64,000 bases of DNA from Actinoplanes aureus (GCF_015704865.1 NZ_JADQTO010000006.1:62001-126000); one strand, 5' to 3'; counted from the stretch's first letter, positions 25,213 through 34,971 are shown. The notes: generated from the letters alone by a model not told the origin. Made by a program: numbers and translations.

Positions 25213-26064
25213 GTGCTCGCCCACCCGCGCCCGGCCTGGCGCACCCGTGCCGTCCCGGTCGTCGCCGTGGTCGCCACCGTGCTTGTCCTGGCGATGTGCA
25301 CGGTGGGCGCGTCCGGGCCGGCCACCAGGATCATCCCGCCGCTGATCGGGGGCGCTGCCGCCGCCGCGGTCTTCTGGGCCGTGCGCCGGTGGCGCGCCGA
25401 CCGGGCCGACTACGAGCGGCGGCTCACCGAGTGGGCGGCGACCGAGGCGGTCCTCGAAGAGCGCCTGCGGATCGCCCGGGACATGCACGACCTGGTGTCG
25501 CACGGACTGGGGTTGATCACCGTGCGGGCGGCGAGCACCCGGCACCTGCCGAAGCCGCCCGAGGTGGGTGCGGCGCTCGCCGACATCGAGGAGGCCAGCC
25601 GGCACGCCACGGCCGAACTGCGCCGGATGCTCACGGTTCTGCGCGAACCGGGGACGGCCGGTCCGCGTACCCCGCTGGAGAGCCTGGACGCCCTGCCGGA
25701 GATCGTGCGGGCCGCCGAGGCGGCCGGGCTGCGGCCGCGGCTCGTGTGCGAGCCGCTGGGCGAGGTCACCCAGGGTGTGCAGGTCGCGATCTGCAAGACG
25801 GTACGCGAGGGGCTGAGCAACGCCGCCCGCCACGCCGGCCCGTGTGACGTGCTCGCGCGGGTGCACCGGGACGGCCGGTTCGTGGTGGTGAGCGTGGCCG
25901 ACCGGGGTCCCGCCACACCGGGCTGGCGGGCGGTGCCGGGCGCCGGTCACGGCCTGGCCGGGCTGCGCGAACGAGTCGCCGGCCTGAGCGGGACGCTCTC
26001 CGCGGAGCCGGTCGAGGGCGGCTTCCGGCTGACCGCCCGCATCCCCGACGAGACCTGCCCGTGA
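25213..26064 (+). CDS. Sensor histidine kinase (HisKA_3, NarL/LiaS type)
   Basis: 283 residues. Two N-terminal membrane helices (about 12-32 and 37-55) are separated by a very short loop, so there is no sizeable extracellular sensor. The H-box RIARDMHDLVSHGLGLI contains the phospho-accepting His, and an HATPase_c domain follows (EGLSNAARHAG, GAGHGLAGLRERV). Intramembrane-sensing kinases of this build usually respond to envelope damage or to their cognate ABC transporter. GTG start at 25213. The stop overlaps the response-regulator start by 4 bp. Confidence 0.9.
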   Translation: MLAHPRPAWRTRAVPVVAVVATVLVLAMCTVGASGPATRIIPPLIGGAAAAAVFWAVRRWRADRADYERRLTEWAATEAVLEERLRIARDMHDLVSHGLGLITVRAASTRHLPKPPEVGAALADIEEASRHATAELRRMLTVLREPGTAGPRTPLESLDALPEIVRAAEAAGLRPRLVCEPLGEVTQGVQVAICKTVREGLSNAARHAGPCDVLARVHRDGRFVVVSVADRGPATPGWRAVPGAGHGLAGLRERVAGLSGTLSAEPVEGGFRLTARIPDETCP

Positions 26065-26717
26065 TCCGCGTGCTGCTGGTGGACGACCAGCCGCTGCTCC
26101 GGCGATCGCTGGCCATGATTATCGACAACGAGCCGGACCTGACCGTGGCGGGCCAGGCCGGCGACGGCGCTTCGGCTGTCCGGTGCGCCCGCGCGGCCCG
26201 GCCCGACGTGGTGCTGATGGACGTACGCATGCCGGGCCTCGACGGCCTGGAGGCGACCCGCCGGATCTGCACCGATCCGGCCCTCACCGGCTGCCGGGTA
26301 CTGGTGCTGAGCATGTTCGAACTGGACGAGTACGTCTACGAGGCCCTGCACGCGGGCGCCTCCGGTTTCCTGCTGAAGGACGCCCGCCCCGAGGAACTGC
26401 TCGACGCCGTACGCCGTACCCACCGCGGTGAATCGCTCTTCGCGCCGTCGATCCTCACGCGCCTGGTCGCCCACTACGTGGCGGCACCCCGCCCGGAACG
26501 CCCGCCCGCGGCGCTGCGCGGCCTCACCCCGCGTGAGGTCGAGGTGCTGGCACTGATCGGTAATGGCCTGTCCAACGACGAGATCGCGGCGGCCCTGGTC
26601 ATCTCGATCAAGACGGTCAAGACGCACATCACCCACCTGCTGGCCAAACTGGCCGCCCGTGATCGGGCGCAGCTGGTCATCGCCGCGTTCAACGCCGGCC
26701 TGGTCCGGCCCCGCTGA
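26061..26717 (+). CDS. Response regulator, NarL/LuxR family
   Basis: 218 residues. The receiver domain has VLLVDDQPLLR, the phospho-acceptor Asp in VVLMDVRMPGLDG, and LLKDARPEELLDAV. A LuxR-type helix-turn-helix follows (LTPREVEVLALIGNGLSNDEIAAALVISIKTVKTHITHLLAKL). Partner of the upstream kinase. The tandem TCGGA-N6-TCCGA repeats in front of the operon are its most likely binding site, which would couple its own synthesis to that of the divergent exporter. Confidence 0.92.
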   Translation: MIRVLLVDDQPLLRRSLAMIIDNEPDLTVAGQAGDGASAVRCARAARPDVVLMDVRMPGLDGLEATRRICTDPALTGCRVLVLSMFELDEYVYEALHAGASGFLLKDARPEELLDAVRRTHRGESLFAPSILTRLVAHYVAAPRPERPPAALRGLTPREVEVLALIGNGLSNDEIAAALVISIKTVKTHITHLLAKLAARDRAQLVIAAFNAGLVRPR

Positions 26718-27197
26718 CCCGCCTGCCGGCTCGCCCGGCCCGCCACCTGCCCGGCTCGCCCGGCCCGCCACCTGCCCGGCCCGTTTCTTGCCCGGCCCGG
26801 CCGCTCGCCAGCCCGGCCGGCTGCCTCACCGGGCAAGGGTGCGCGCGGCGTAACAGCCACAGCCGACAGCTCGGTCCGAATTTCAGCCCTAGTTGATCAC
26901 TCGGCTGTGTCCTGGGCACCCTTCCGGGCCGATCAAGCAGCCACAGCCCATAGCCCACGCTCCGGAGCCCGTCTGATCGATCACCGAGCTGGTAGCTGCG
27001 GCGGTCACGGCCTTCGGGTGGCGTTTCCCGGCGGCCGCGTTGGGGCCGCGACCAGGCGGCGCGCTCGCGTGGGGAGAGCGGGGACGGGCCCGATTTCGGC
27101 GGGACGGCCGGTCACCCGTACCCCGAAGGTTGTCCACAGTTCTTGCCTGTCCACAGCCTCCCGGGCCGGCTCCGGCGGTCTGGGCCATGCTGGCGCG
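26718..27197. other. 480-bp intergenic region without a supported gene
   Basis: No convincing coding sequence. The left part holds Pro/Ala-coding-like C/G repeats, including a perfect 25-bp tandem duplication. CACAGCCGA (26858-26866) and TCGGCTGTG (26901-26909) form an inverted repeat that could end the response-regulator transcript. CAGCCACAGCC occurs twice (about 26854 and 26939). The right part leads into the DUF559-type gene without a clear promoter. Confidence 0.5.
26726..26775. repeat. Perfect 25-bp tandem duplication
   Basis: The unit starting CCGGCTCGCCCGGCCCGC occurs at 26726-26750 and again, identical, at 26751-26775, followed by a decaying third copy (CCGGCCCGTTTCTTGC). It looks like a small slippage-generated array just after the response-regulator stop. 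Confidence 0.85.
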
Positions 27198-28127
27198 ATG
27201 CCTCACTCGCCCAGAGTTCCGCGGGAGCTCCGGCATCGCCCGTTCCGTGGTTCGGCCGCGATCCGCGCCGGCCTCCTCAGCAGGTCGATGCTGCGCAGCT
27301 CATGCTGGCGACGGCTGCTGCGCGACGTTTACGCGCACCGGGACATGCCGCTGGACCACCGCGCGTTGTGCCGCGCCGCCGTTCTGGTCCTGCCGGAGGG
27401 CGCGGCGATCGGCGGGCTCAGCGCCGCCTTCCTCTGGGGGTTCGAGTTCCGCACGGATCGGGTTTCCGTCGTCGTCCCGCGTGACCTCGGGATCCGCCTG
27501 GATCATCGACTCTCGGTTCAGTACACGACCATCGCCGGCGGCGACCGGACGATTCATGACGGCATGCCGGTGACGACGCCGGAGCGGACCGCCTTCGATC
27601 TCGGCCGGAGGCTGCCGCGGTCCGATGCCCTGCCATTGCTGGACGCGATGCTGCACCGGCACGTGCTGAGACGGGATGTGTTGCATGCCATGACGCTGGA
27701 GCGCCGGGCGTGGCCGGGGAGCACCGGGTTGCTCGACCTGCTGGCGCTGGCCGATCCGCGAGCCGAGTCCCCGATGGAGTCCCGGCTGAGGCTCATGATC
27801 GCGGACGCCCGGCTGCCGCCTCCGGTGCCTCAGTTCGAGATCCGGCTTCCCAGCGGCCGGTTGCTGGCCCGCGCGGACCTGGCCTGGCCGGAGTCCGGGG
27901 TGATCGCCGAGTACGACGGCGACCACCACAGGGATCCGGCTCAATTCCGTCGGGACGTCGCTCGGCTGAACGCCATACGGATGGCCGGCTGGACCGTCCT
28001 GCGCTTCACCGCGGACGACGTGCTGCGCGCGCCGCAGCACATCGTCGTCACGGTGTCGGCCGCCCTGGCGGAGGCGGCCGACCGGCGATCTCCCGCCCGT
28101 CAGCACTTCATCCAGGAGACGTGGTAA
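27198..28127 (+). CDS. DUF559-type protein with AbiEi-like N-terminal region (Vsr-like nuclease fold)
   Basis: 309 residues. The C-terminal third contains SPMESRLRLMIADA, FEIRLPSGRLLARADLAWPESGVIAEYDGDHHRD and GWTVLRFTADDVL, matching DUF559/Vsr-like endonuclease folds where the E...D...E residues would bind metal. The N-terminal part (LRDVYAHRDMPLDHRALCRAAVLVLPEGAAIGGLSAAFLWG, MPVTTPERTAFDLGR) matches the AbiEi-like antitoxin module often fused to it in actinobacteria. Biological role unknown. Restriction, repair and toxin-antitoxin roles have all been suggested for relatives. The last 28 bp overlap the convergent DUF4360 gene. No toxin-like partner is adjacent. Confidence 0.75.
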   Translation: MPHSPRVPRELRHRPFRGSAAIRAGLLSRSMLRSSCWRRLLRDVYAHRDMPLDHRALCRAAVLVLPEGAAIGGLSAAFLWGFEFRTDRVSVVVPRDLGIRLDHRLSVQYTTIAGGDRTIHDGMPVTTPERTAFDLGRRLPRSDALPLLDAMLHRHVLRRDVLHAMTLERRAWPGSTGLLDLLALADPRAESPMESRLRLMIADARLPPPVPQFEIRLPSGRLLARADLAWPESGVIAEYDGDHHRDPAQFRRDVARLNAIRMAGWTVLRFTADDVLRAPQHIVVTVSAALAEAADRRSPARQHFIQETW

Positions 28128-28726
28128 ACGGTTTCCAGGTTGCCGTCGGAGGAGTCCATCGTCAGGAAGTTGGTGGCCGACCTGGCGGTCCCCGCATTGA
28201 CCCGCAGTTCCGTGTTGACGTTGAGATAACGCTTCTCGCCGCACGGCAGGAACGACATCGAGCTGATCTCGACCTGGTCGCTGCGCTGCCAGTTCTCGGC
28301 CATGAAACCCTTGAACTCGTGCCGGATCCGGGTGGTGTGCGGCTCGCCCTGAAAGTAGTAGTACGCGGTTTCCGACCCGGTCGCGCCCTCTTCCAGGTTG
28401 GCGTATCCGCGATAATCGGCGCCGGCGACCGCGTACGTGTAGCCCTCCGGCACGTGCACGTCCAGCGCGATCTGACAGTTCTTCCGGAAGTCGGTGCGTT
28501 TGGCGTCCGGCCCCACCTGGGCGACGAATTCGCTGTAGGCGACGGTGAACGCCTTGTTGTCCGGGGATACCGACACCACCGCGGTGTCACCCGGGCAGCC
28601 GGAGCCGTTCGCCGCGACCACGTCGATGGCCATCTGATCGGGCGGTGGCGGCGCGATCGCCCAGCTCGTGGACGGTGCCCCCAGCGACGAGAAGAGCATG
28701 GCTCCGGCGGTGATCGCGCTCAGCAT
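28100..28726 (-). CDS. Secreted DUF4360 protein
   Basis: 208 residues. A signal peptide (MLSAITAGAMLFSSLGAPSTSWA, cleavage near residue 23) precedes a DUF4360 domain: GSGCPGDTAVVSVSPDNKAFTVAYSEF, KNCQIALDVHVPEGYTYAVAGADYRGYA and a C-terminal Cys. Four cysteines suggest two disulfides. The ATG at 28724-28726 with GGAGGA 6 nt upstream is chosen over an in-frame TTG five codons earlier. DUF4360 proteins are common secreted proteins in actinomycetes and fungi, and no activity is established. Confidence 0.82.
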   Translation of the reverse strand: MLSAITAGAMLFSSLGAPSTSWAIAPPPPDQMAIDVVAANGSGCPGDTAVVSVSPDNKAFTVAYSEFVAQVGPDAKRTDFRKNCQIALDVHVPEGYTYAVAGADYRGYANLEEGATGSETAYYYFQGEPHTTRIRHEFKGFMAENWQRSDQVEISSMSFLPCGEKRYLNVNTELRVNAGTARSATNFLTMDSSDGNLETVYHVSWMKC

Positions 28727-29001
28727 GAATGTCCTCCACAAACGTGAAACGGGTTGGGAATGCGCCCCACGAATACCGAGGGCGCCGCTGAGAAACGTAC
28801 GTTTCGGCAGTTGAGCGGCGCAGGAAATAGCGCGAGGGAAACGCCTGCCGGTGTGCCGGCGTACCCGTTTATTGGCCGTCCGGGCGCATCGCCGCCGGAC
28901 GTCCGGACAGACATTCCGGAAACGCCGGACAAACGTGCCGGTCGATGCTATGCCCGGCCGGACGGTCGACAGGCACGCGTGCCCGGTGCCACCGTGGAGG
29001 C

Positions 29002-29364
29002 ATGACTGACATCGATGTCGCGGCAGAGAACAAGAGACGTTTCCTGGAGGCGTTCAGCCGGTTCGCCGAGGGTGACACCGAGGTGCTTCGCGAGATCATC
29101 CGAGAGGATTTCGTCACCCACGTCCCCGGCGCGCCGTCCGGCCGGGACGCCTGGATCGAGTTCATCAAGAACTCCCCGATCGCGTCCGCCACGCTCGAAC
29201 TGATCCACGTGGTCGCCGACCCGGAATTCGTGGTCGCCCACTACCACATGACCCCGGCCGACGGCCCTACCGAGGCGGTGGTCGACATCTGGCGTTTCGA
29301 GGACTTCCTCATCGTCGAACACTGGGCGGTCAGTGGGCCGTTGGAGGCGGCGCCAGCCCGGTGA
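29002..29364 (+). CDS. SnoaL-like / NTF2-fold protein
   Basis: 120 residues: an N-terminal helix (NKRRFLEAFSRFAEGDTEVLREIIREDFVTHVPG), then ATLELIHVVADPEFVVAHYHMT and a terminal strand VVDIWRFEDFLIVEHWAV. This is the pattern of SnoaL-like predicted ester cyclases/NTF2 proteins. GTGGAGGC precedes the ATG. Not closely similar to the other NTF2-fold protein at 10834. It is followed directly by a decayed ribokinase gene on the other strand. Confidence 0.8.
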   Translation: MTDIDVAAENKRRFLEAFSRFAEGDTEVLREIIREDFVTHVPGAPSGRDAWIEFIKNSPIASATLELIHVVADPEFVVAHYHMTPADGPTEAVVDIWRFEDFLIVEHWAVSGPLEAAPAR

Positions 29365-29640
29365 GGTCGGGGCGGCCGCCCGGGTCGCCGACGGTGGCTC
29401 CGGAGGCCGCGAGCCTGTGCGAGCAGTCCCTCACCGACCCGGTCGTCGCCGCGAACCGCCACCAGCACCGTGGCGCGCGCCCAGCTGGGCGAGCGCCACG
29501 GCCTGGTTGGCTCCCTTGCCGCCGAGCATCTCGCGCCGCACCCGGGCGTCGGCCGAGGTCCCGGCCGCCGGCATCTCGTCGATGAGGAGCACCAGGTCCC
29601 GGGCCAGCTGCCCGGCAACCACCACGCGTTCCGAAGTCAC
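29361..29640 (-). pseudogene. Decayed 5' fragment of a PfkB-family (ribokinase-like) gene
   Basis: Read leftward from the GTG at 29638-29640, a normal ribokinase N-terminus is visible (VVVAGQLARDLVLLIDEMPAAGTSADARV, then MLGGKGANQAVALAQLGA). The frame then breaks. The expected continuation ATVLVAVRGDDRVGEGLLAQ is in a second frame, and LAASGATVGDPGGRPDLTGL in a third. Two frameshifts therefore lie within about 90 codons, and the sequence stops near 29361, where the NTF2-fold gene ends. The catalytic C-terminal two-thirds is absent. Sequencing error could explain one shift but not the missing remainder. Confidence 0.7.
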
Positions 29641-29992
29641 ACCCCTGCCGCTACCCGATCAGTGCGGCGTGACACGCGGATCGAAGAATCCACGGGGATC
29701 ACGGTGAGCCCGCGCCGGCCGGAACGTCCGGGACCGCGGAGGAATTCGGTCGCGTGGGTGAGCGTTCGGGCCTATCGTGCTGTTCATGTTCGCGCCCGGT
29801 CTGCAGCTGCCCCCCACGGTGGCTCCCGTGTGCGTTCTCCCCGGCGCTGATACCCGACTCTGACCCTTCCCCACCGGCAGCAGAACCCCGGGGAAGGGTG
29901 GCTGCTCCCTGCCTGGGTTCTGACGCCTCCCGCCTGGCGACGGGTCGTGTAACACCGCAATGCCTCGCATCCAGTGAGGACTGAAAAAGATC
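29641..29992 (+). promoter_or_regulatory. Long structured leader upstream of the EF-Tu paralogue
   Basis: This 352-bp region has no ordinary gene. TATCGT (29773-29778) could be a -10 element. It holds a 25-codon mini-ORF (29786-29863), a 10-bp stem ACCCTTCCCC/GGGGAAGGGT (29863-29872 with 29890-29899), and an 8-bp stem CAGAACCC/GGGTTCTG (29881-29888 with 29915-29922) whose left arm lies in the loop of the first. GAGGA 12 nt before the ATG is the ribosome-binding site. The arrangement suggests attenuation or another RNA-based control, which is inference. Confidence 0.45.
29786..29863 (+). CDS. Possible 25-residue leader peptide upstream of EF-Tu
   Basis: A short frame, ATG at 29786 to TGA at 29861-29863, encodes MFAPGLQLPPTVAPVCVLP followed by GADTRL. 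The stop codon touches the first base of the 10-bp stem at 29863, as in ribosome-mediated attenuators. No Shine-Dalgarno precedes it, but TATCGT lies 7 nt upstream of the ATG, compatible with a leaderless mRNA. The Pro-rich run (LPPT) could stall ribosomes. Coding status is uncertain. Confidence 0.3.
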   Translation: MFAPGLQLPPTVAPVCVLPGADTRL

Positions 29993-31183
29993 ATGGCGAA
30001 GAGCCAATTCATCCGTACGAAGCCGCACGTCAACATCGGCACGATGGGTCACGTCGACCACGGCAAGACGACCCTGACCGCCGCCATCACCAAGGTTCTC
30101 GCCGACCGCGACCCGGTCTCCAACCGGTACGTCGCGTTCGAGGGGATCGACAAGGCCCCGGAGGAGGCCGCCCGCGGCATCACCATCACCATCGCCCACG
30201 TCGAGTACGAGACGCCGAACCGCCACTACGCCCACGTCGACATGCCCGGCCACGCCGACTACGTGAAGAACATGATCACGGGGGCGGCGCAGGTGGACGG
30301 CGCGATCCTGGTCGTCTCGGCGCAGGACGGGTCGATGCCGCAGACCCGCGAGCACGTGCTGCTCGCCCAGCGGGTCGGCGTGCCGTACCTGGTGGTCGCC
30401 CTGAACAAGAGCGACGCGGTGGACGACCCGGAGCTGCTCGACCTGGTCGAGCTGGAGGTCCGTGAGCTGCTGACGCAGTACGGGTTCCCCGGCGACGAGG
30501 TCCCGGTGGTGCGGGTCAGCGCGCTGAAGGCACTCGAGGGCGACCCGGGCTGGACCGCGAAGATCGTCGAACTGCTCGACGCGGTCGACGACTACGTGCC
30601 GGTCCCGCCGCGTGAGCTGGGGGAGCCGTTCCTGATGCCGATCGAGAACGTGCTGTCGATCAGCGGCCGCGGCACCGTGGTCACCGGCAAGGTGGAGCGT
30701 GGCGAGCTGCGCGCCGGCGAGCCGGTCGAGGTGGTTGGCCTCGGCCCGACCGTCGCCAGTGTCGCCACCGGCCTGGAGATGTTTGGCAAGGTGCTGGAGT
30801 CGGCGCAGGCCGGCGACAACGCCGCCGTACTGCTCCGCGGGGTCAAGCGCGAGCAGGTGCAGCGCGGCCAGGTGGTCGCGGCGCCGGGCAGCGTGCGGCC
30901 GCACCGGGTCTTCAAGGCCCGGATGTACGCGCTGACGAAGGAGGAGGGCGGCCGGCACACGCCGTTCGAGGCGAACTACCGGCCGCAGTTCTACTTCCAC
31001 ACCACCGACGTGTCCGGCGGGATGGACCTCGGCGACCGTGACCTGGTCATGCCGGGCGACACCCTGGAGGAGGTGACCGTGACCCTGGGCAAGGAGATCG
31101 CCCTGGAGGTGGGTCTCGGCTTCGCGGTCCGTGAGGGCAACCGCACGGTCGCCGCCGGCACCGTCACCGAGGTGCTCGACTGA
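29993..31183 (+). CDS. tuf: Elongation factor Tu paralogue with resistance-type residue
   Basis: 396 residues, full length. GTPase motifs GHVDHGKTT (19-27), DMPGH (83-87, His87 catalytic) and NKSD are intact, and domains 2 and 3 are complete ([15 protein letters not shown]). It is divergent from housekeeping EF-Tu: DCPGH is DMPGH, GRQVGVPY is AQRVGVPY, and GLRFAIREGGRTV is [13 protein letters not shown]. Arg127 (codon 30371-30373) occupies E. coli position Gln124, where substitutions give kirromycin resistance. It is not in an rpsL-rpsG-fusA-tuf operon, so it is probably a Tuf3-like second copy for stress or antibiotic protection. A long leader precedes and a perfect terminator follows. Confidence 0.93.
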   Translation: MAKSQFIRTKPHVNIGTMGHVDHGKTTLTAAITKVLADRDPVSNRYVAFEGIDKAPEEAARGITITIAHVEYETPNRHYAHVDMPGHADYVKNMITGAAQVDGAILVVSAQDGSMPQTREHVLLAQRVGVPYLVVALNKSDAVDDPELLDLVELEVRELLTQYGFPGDEVPVVRVSALKALEGDPGWTAKIVELLDAVDDYVPVPPRELGEPFLMPIENVLSISGRGTVVTGKVERGELRAGEPVEVVGLGPTVASVATGLEMFGKVLESAQAGDNAAVLLRGVKREQVQRGQVVAAPGSVRPHRVFKARMYALTKEEGGRHTPFEANYRPQFYFHTTDVSGGMDLGDRDLVMPGDTLEEVTVTLGKEIALEVGLGFAVREGNRTVAAGTVTEVLD

Positions 31184-31186
31184 AAG

Positions 31187-31218
31187 ACGGGTGGCCCGGC
31201 GAGAGCCGGGCCACCCGT
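31187..31218. terminator. Strong bidirectional terminator between tuf and copA
   Basis: ACGGGTGGCCCGGC (31187-31200) and GCCGGGCCACCCGT (31205-31218) are perfect 14-bp arms around a GAGA tetraloop. It lies 3 bp after the EF-Tu stop and 6 bp before the convergent copA stop. Confidence 0.85.
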
Positions 31219-31224
31219 TCGGCG

Positions 31225-33441
<2,217 letters not shown>

Positions 33442-33450
33442 GGCGTTCCC

Positions 33451-34365
33451 TCAGTCGTGCGTGTGGCCGTCGGCGTCGTGCGCCGGCTCGGTGGCTTGCG
33501 GTTGCGGGACCACGACTCCGCTGGTGGTGGCGGTGAACTCGGCGGTGCGCACCTTTCCGTCGTGCTTGAAGTCCAGATACAGACGGTAGACCCCGGCGGA
33601 CGGGACCTCCGCCGCGAAGGACAGGCTCTTCTCGTCGGTCGGGTGCACGTGCAGATAGGCCAGGTCGCCGTCGCGGAGCGCGACCAGGTGGCCGGACGCA
33701 CCGAGGTACGGCTCCGGGACGACCGGTTGTCCGTCGCGGCTCACCGAGAGGGTGAGCTGGGCGGACGCCCCGGCAGTCAGGTCGCCGGCGAGGGTGACGG
33801 TGTAGCCGTCGACCTCGGCGGTGCGGGCCGGAACCGGCAGCGGGCGGGGCTGGTAGTCGCCGGGCGCGGGCACGTCCACGCCGAGGGTGAGGCCCTCGTC
33901 GCGGGCGGCCGGCTGGAAGTCGGCGAACACCCGATACTGCCCGGGGGTATCCACGGCGAGCGGGATCGACCAGGTGCCGTCGGTGCCGAGCGTGGGGTGG
34001 ACGTGCTGGAAGCCGGAGAGGTCGCGGCGGACCACGATCAGGTGCAGGTCCTTGTCGTGATTCGTCGTGTAGGCCGTCACCGGCTCACCGTCCGGCCCGA
34101 GCACCCGGAACCGGAACGGTTGGGCGTCGCCGGTGGTCAGGCTGGTGGTGATCAGGGTCAGGCGGTAACCGTCCTGCGCGACCTGCAGCCCGCCCGGCAC
34201 ATGAGCCGCCGCGGACTCGGCCGCCGGCTCGGCGTGGGCCTCGGTGTGTGCCGGCGGCGGGGCCGGCTTCTCCTCGGGCCCGAACACCCGGCCCGCGCCG
34301 GCCGTCGCGCCGAACACGACGACCAGGCCGAGGGCGTAGGCGCCCAGTTTGACGGACGTCCTCAC
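33451..34365 (-). CDS. Membrane-anchored His-rich protein of the copper locus
   Basis: 304 residues. An N-terminal signal anchor (about 7-27) is followed by a His/Glu/Ala-rich linker (PAHTEAHAEPAAESAAAH) and two beta-rich domains, each containing an HVH motif (FQHVHPTLG; YLHVHPTDE) plus DLHLIVVRRD. The tail ends AHDADGHTHD. Repeated His pairs suggest surface-exposed copper binding or delivery outside the membrane. I do not recognise a named family, and a link to FixH/YtkA-like or CopC-like beta-sandwich proteins is possible. Its stop is 10 bp before copA, and its ATG overlaps the copZ stop by 4 bp. Confidence 0.8.
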   Translation of the reverse strand: MRTSVKLGAYALGLVVVFGATAGAGRVFGPEEKPAPPPAHTEAHAEPAAESAAAHVPGGLQVAQDGYRLTLITTSLTTGDAQPFRFRVLGPDGEPVTAYTTNHDKDLHLIVVRRDLSGFQHVHPTLGTDGTWSIPLAVDTPGQYRVFADFQPAARDEGLTLGVDVPAPGDYQPRPLPVPARTAEVDGYTVTLAGDLTAGASAQLTLSVSRDGQPVVPEPYLGASGHLVALRDGDLAYLHVHPTDEKSLSFAAEVPSAGVYRLYLDFKHDGKVRTAEFTATTSGVVVPQPQATEPAHDADGHTHD

Positions 34366-34574
34366 GACGGCACCCCCAGCTCGTATCCGGCCTCGTCGAC
34401 AGCGGCGCGAACAGTCTCACGGTCGACCGGTCGCTGCGAGGTGACGGTCACCGAGCCGCCGGCCAGGTCGACTGCGACGCTGGTCACGCCGGGGATCAGG
34501 CTCACCTCGGACCGCACCGACTCGACGCAGTGTCCGCACGTCATGCCGAGGACGGGGTAGGTGGTGGTCTGCAT
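34362..34574 (-). CDS. copZ: Copper chaperone (HMA domain), CopZ-like
   Basis: 70 residues, a single ferredoxin-like heavy-metal domain with the metal site GMTCGHC (about 10-16). The ATG at 34572-34574 with AGGAG upstream is chosen. The longer open frame would cross the CsoR boxes. It should carry Cu+ to the CopA N-terminal domain or to CsoR. It is the first gene of the leftward copper operon, opposite csoR. Confidence 0.92.
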   Translation of the reverse strand: MQTTTYPVLGMTCGHCVESVRSEVSLIPGVTSVAVDLAGGSVTVTSQRPVDRETVRAAVDEAGYELGVPS

Positions 34575-34612
34575 GGCTGGCTCCTCTCGCCGGTCTCTCC
34601 GCCCACCATACA

Positions 34613-34631
34613 CATACCCCGTAGGGGTATG
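34613..34631. promoter_or_regulatory. CsoR-type operator, copZ side
   Basis: CATACCCC-GTA-GGGGTATG is a perfect 8-bp inverted repeat, matching the known CsoR box form TACCC(C)-N-GGGGTA. It lies 39-57 bp upstream of the copZ ATG in the divergent copZ/csoR gap. Confidence 0.82.
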
Positions 34632-34644
34632 AAGCACCGGCGCA

Positions 34645-34661
34645 ATACCCCCCAGGGGTTG
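34645..34661. promoter_or_regulatory. Second CsoR-type operator, csoR side
   Basis: ATACCCC-CCA-GGGGTTG has the same arm spacing as the first box but an imperfect right arm. It is centred 32 bp from the first and abuts TATCAT (34662-34667), a -10-like hexamer 7 nt before the csoR ATG. Binding here would block csoR itself. Confidence 0.7.
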
Positions 34662-34674
34662 TATCATCGCGACC

Positions 34675-34971
34675 ATGACCAACCCTGCGCCGACCCGCGG
34701 TTACACGGCCACCAAGGACAACCTGCAGTCCCGGCTGCGCCGCATCGAGGGCCAGGTGCGGGGCATCGAGCGGATGGTCGAGGACGACCGCTACTGCATC
34801 GACATCCTCACCCAGATCTCCGCGATCCAGGCCGCCCTCGACAAGGTGGCGCTCGGCCTGCTCGACGGGCACGCCCGGCACTGCATGCACGAGGGCGCCC
34901 AGGAGGGCCGCGCGGACGAGATGGCGGGCGAGCTGATGGCCGCGGTGGGCCGCCTCATGAAGCGCGGCTGA
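34675..34971 (+). CDS. csoR: Copper-sensing transcriptional repressor CsoR
   Basis: 98 residues, all-helical DUF156/CsoR family. RLRRIEGQVRGIERMVEDDRYCIDIL contains the first Cys ligand, and LLDGHARHCMHEG contains the His and second Cys, giving the Cys-His-Cys Cu+ site. Cu+ binding releases the repressor from DNA. Two operator-type palindromes lie between it and copZ. TATCAT 7 nt upstream of the ATG and the lack of a ribosome-binding site suggest a leaderless transcript. Confidence 0.93.
   Translation: MTNPAPTRGYTATKDNLQSRLRRIEGQVRGIERMVEDDRYCIDILTQISAIQAALDKVALGLLDGHARHCMHEGAQEGRADEMAGELMAAVGRLMKRG

Noticed and set aside
26718..27197. CRISPR array or insertion-sequence remnant in the repeat-rich gap
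   Set aside because: The 25-bp repeats are directly adjacent with no spacers, and no transposase fragment or paired terminal repeats are visible.
28754..29005. Possible 83-codon gene in the DUF4360/SnoaL gap
   Set aside because: No ribosome-binding site, composition unlike the neighbours, and it runs into the real ribosome-binding site of the SnoaL-like gene.
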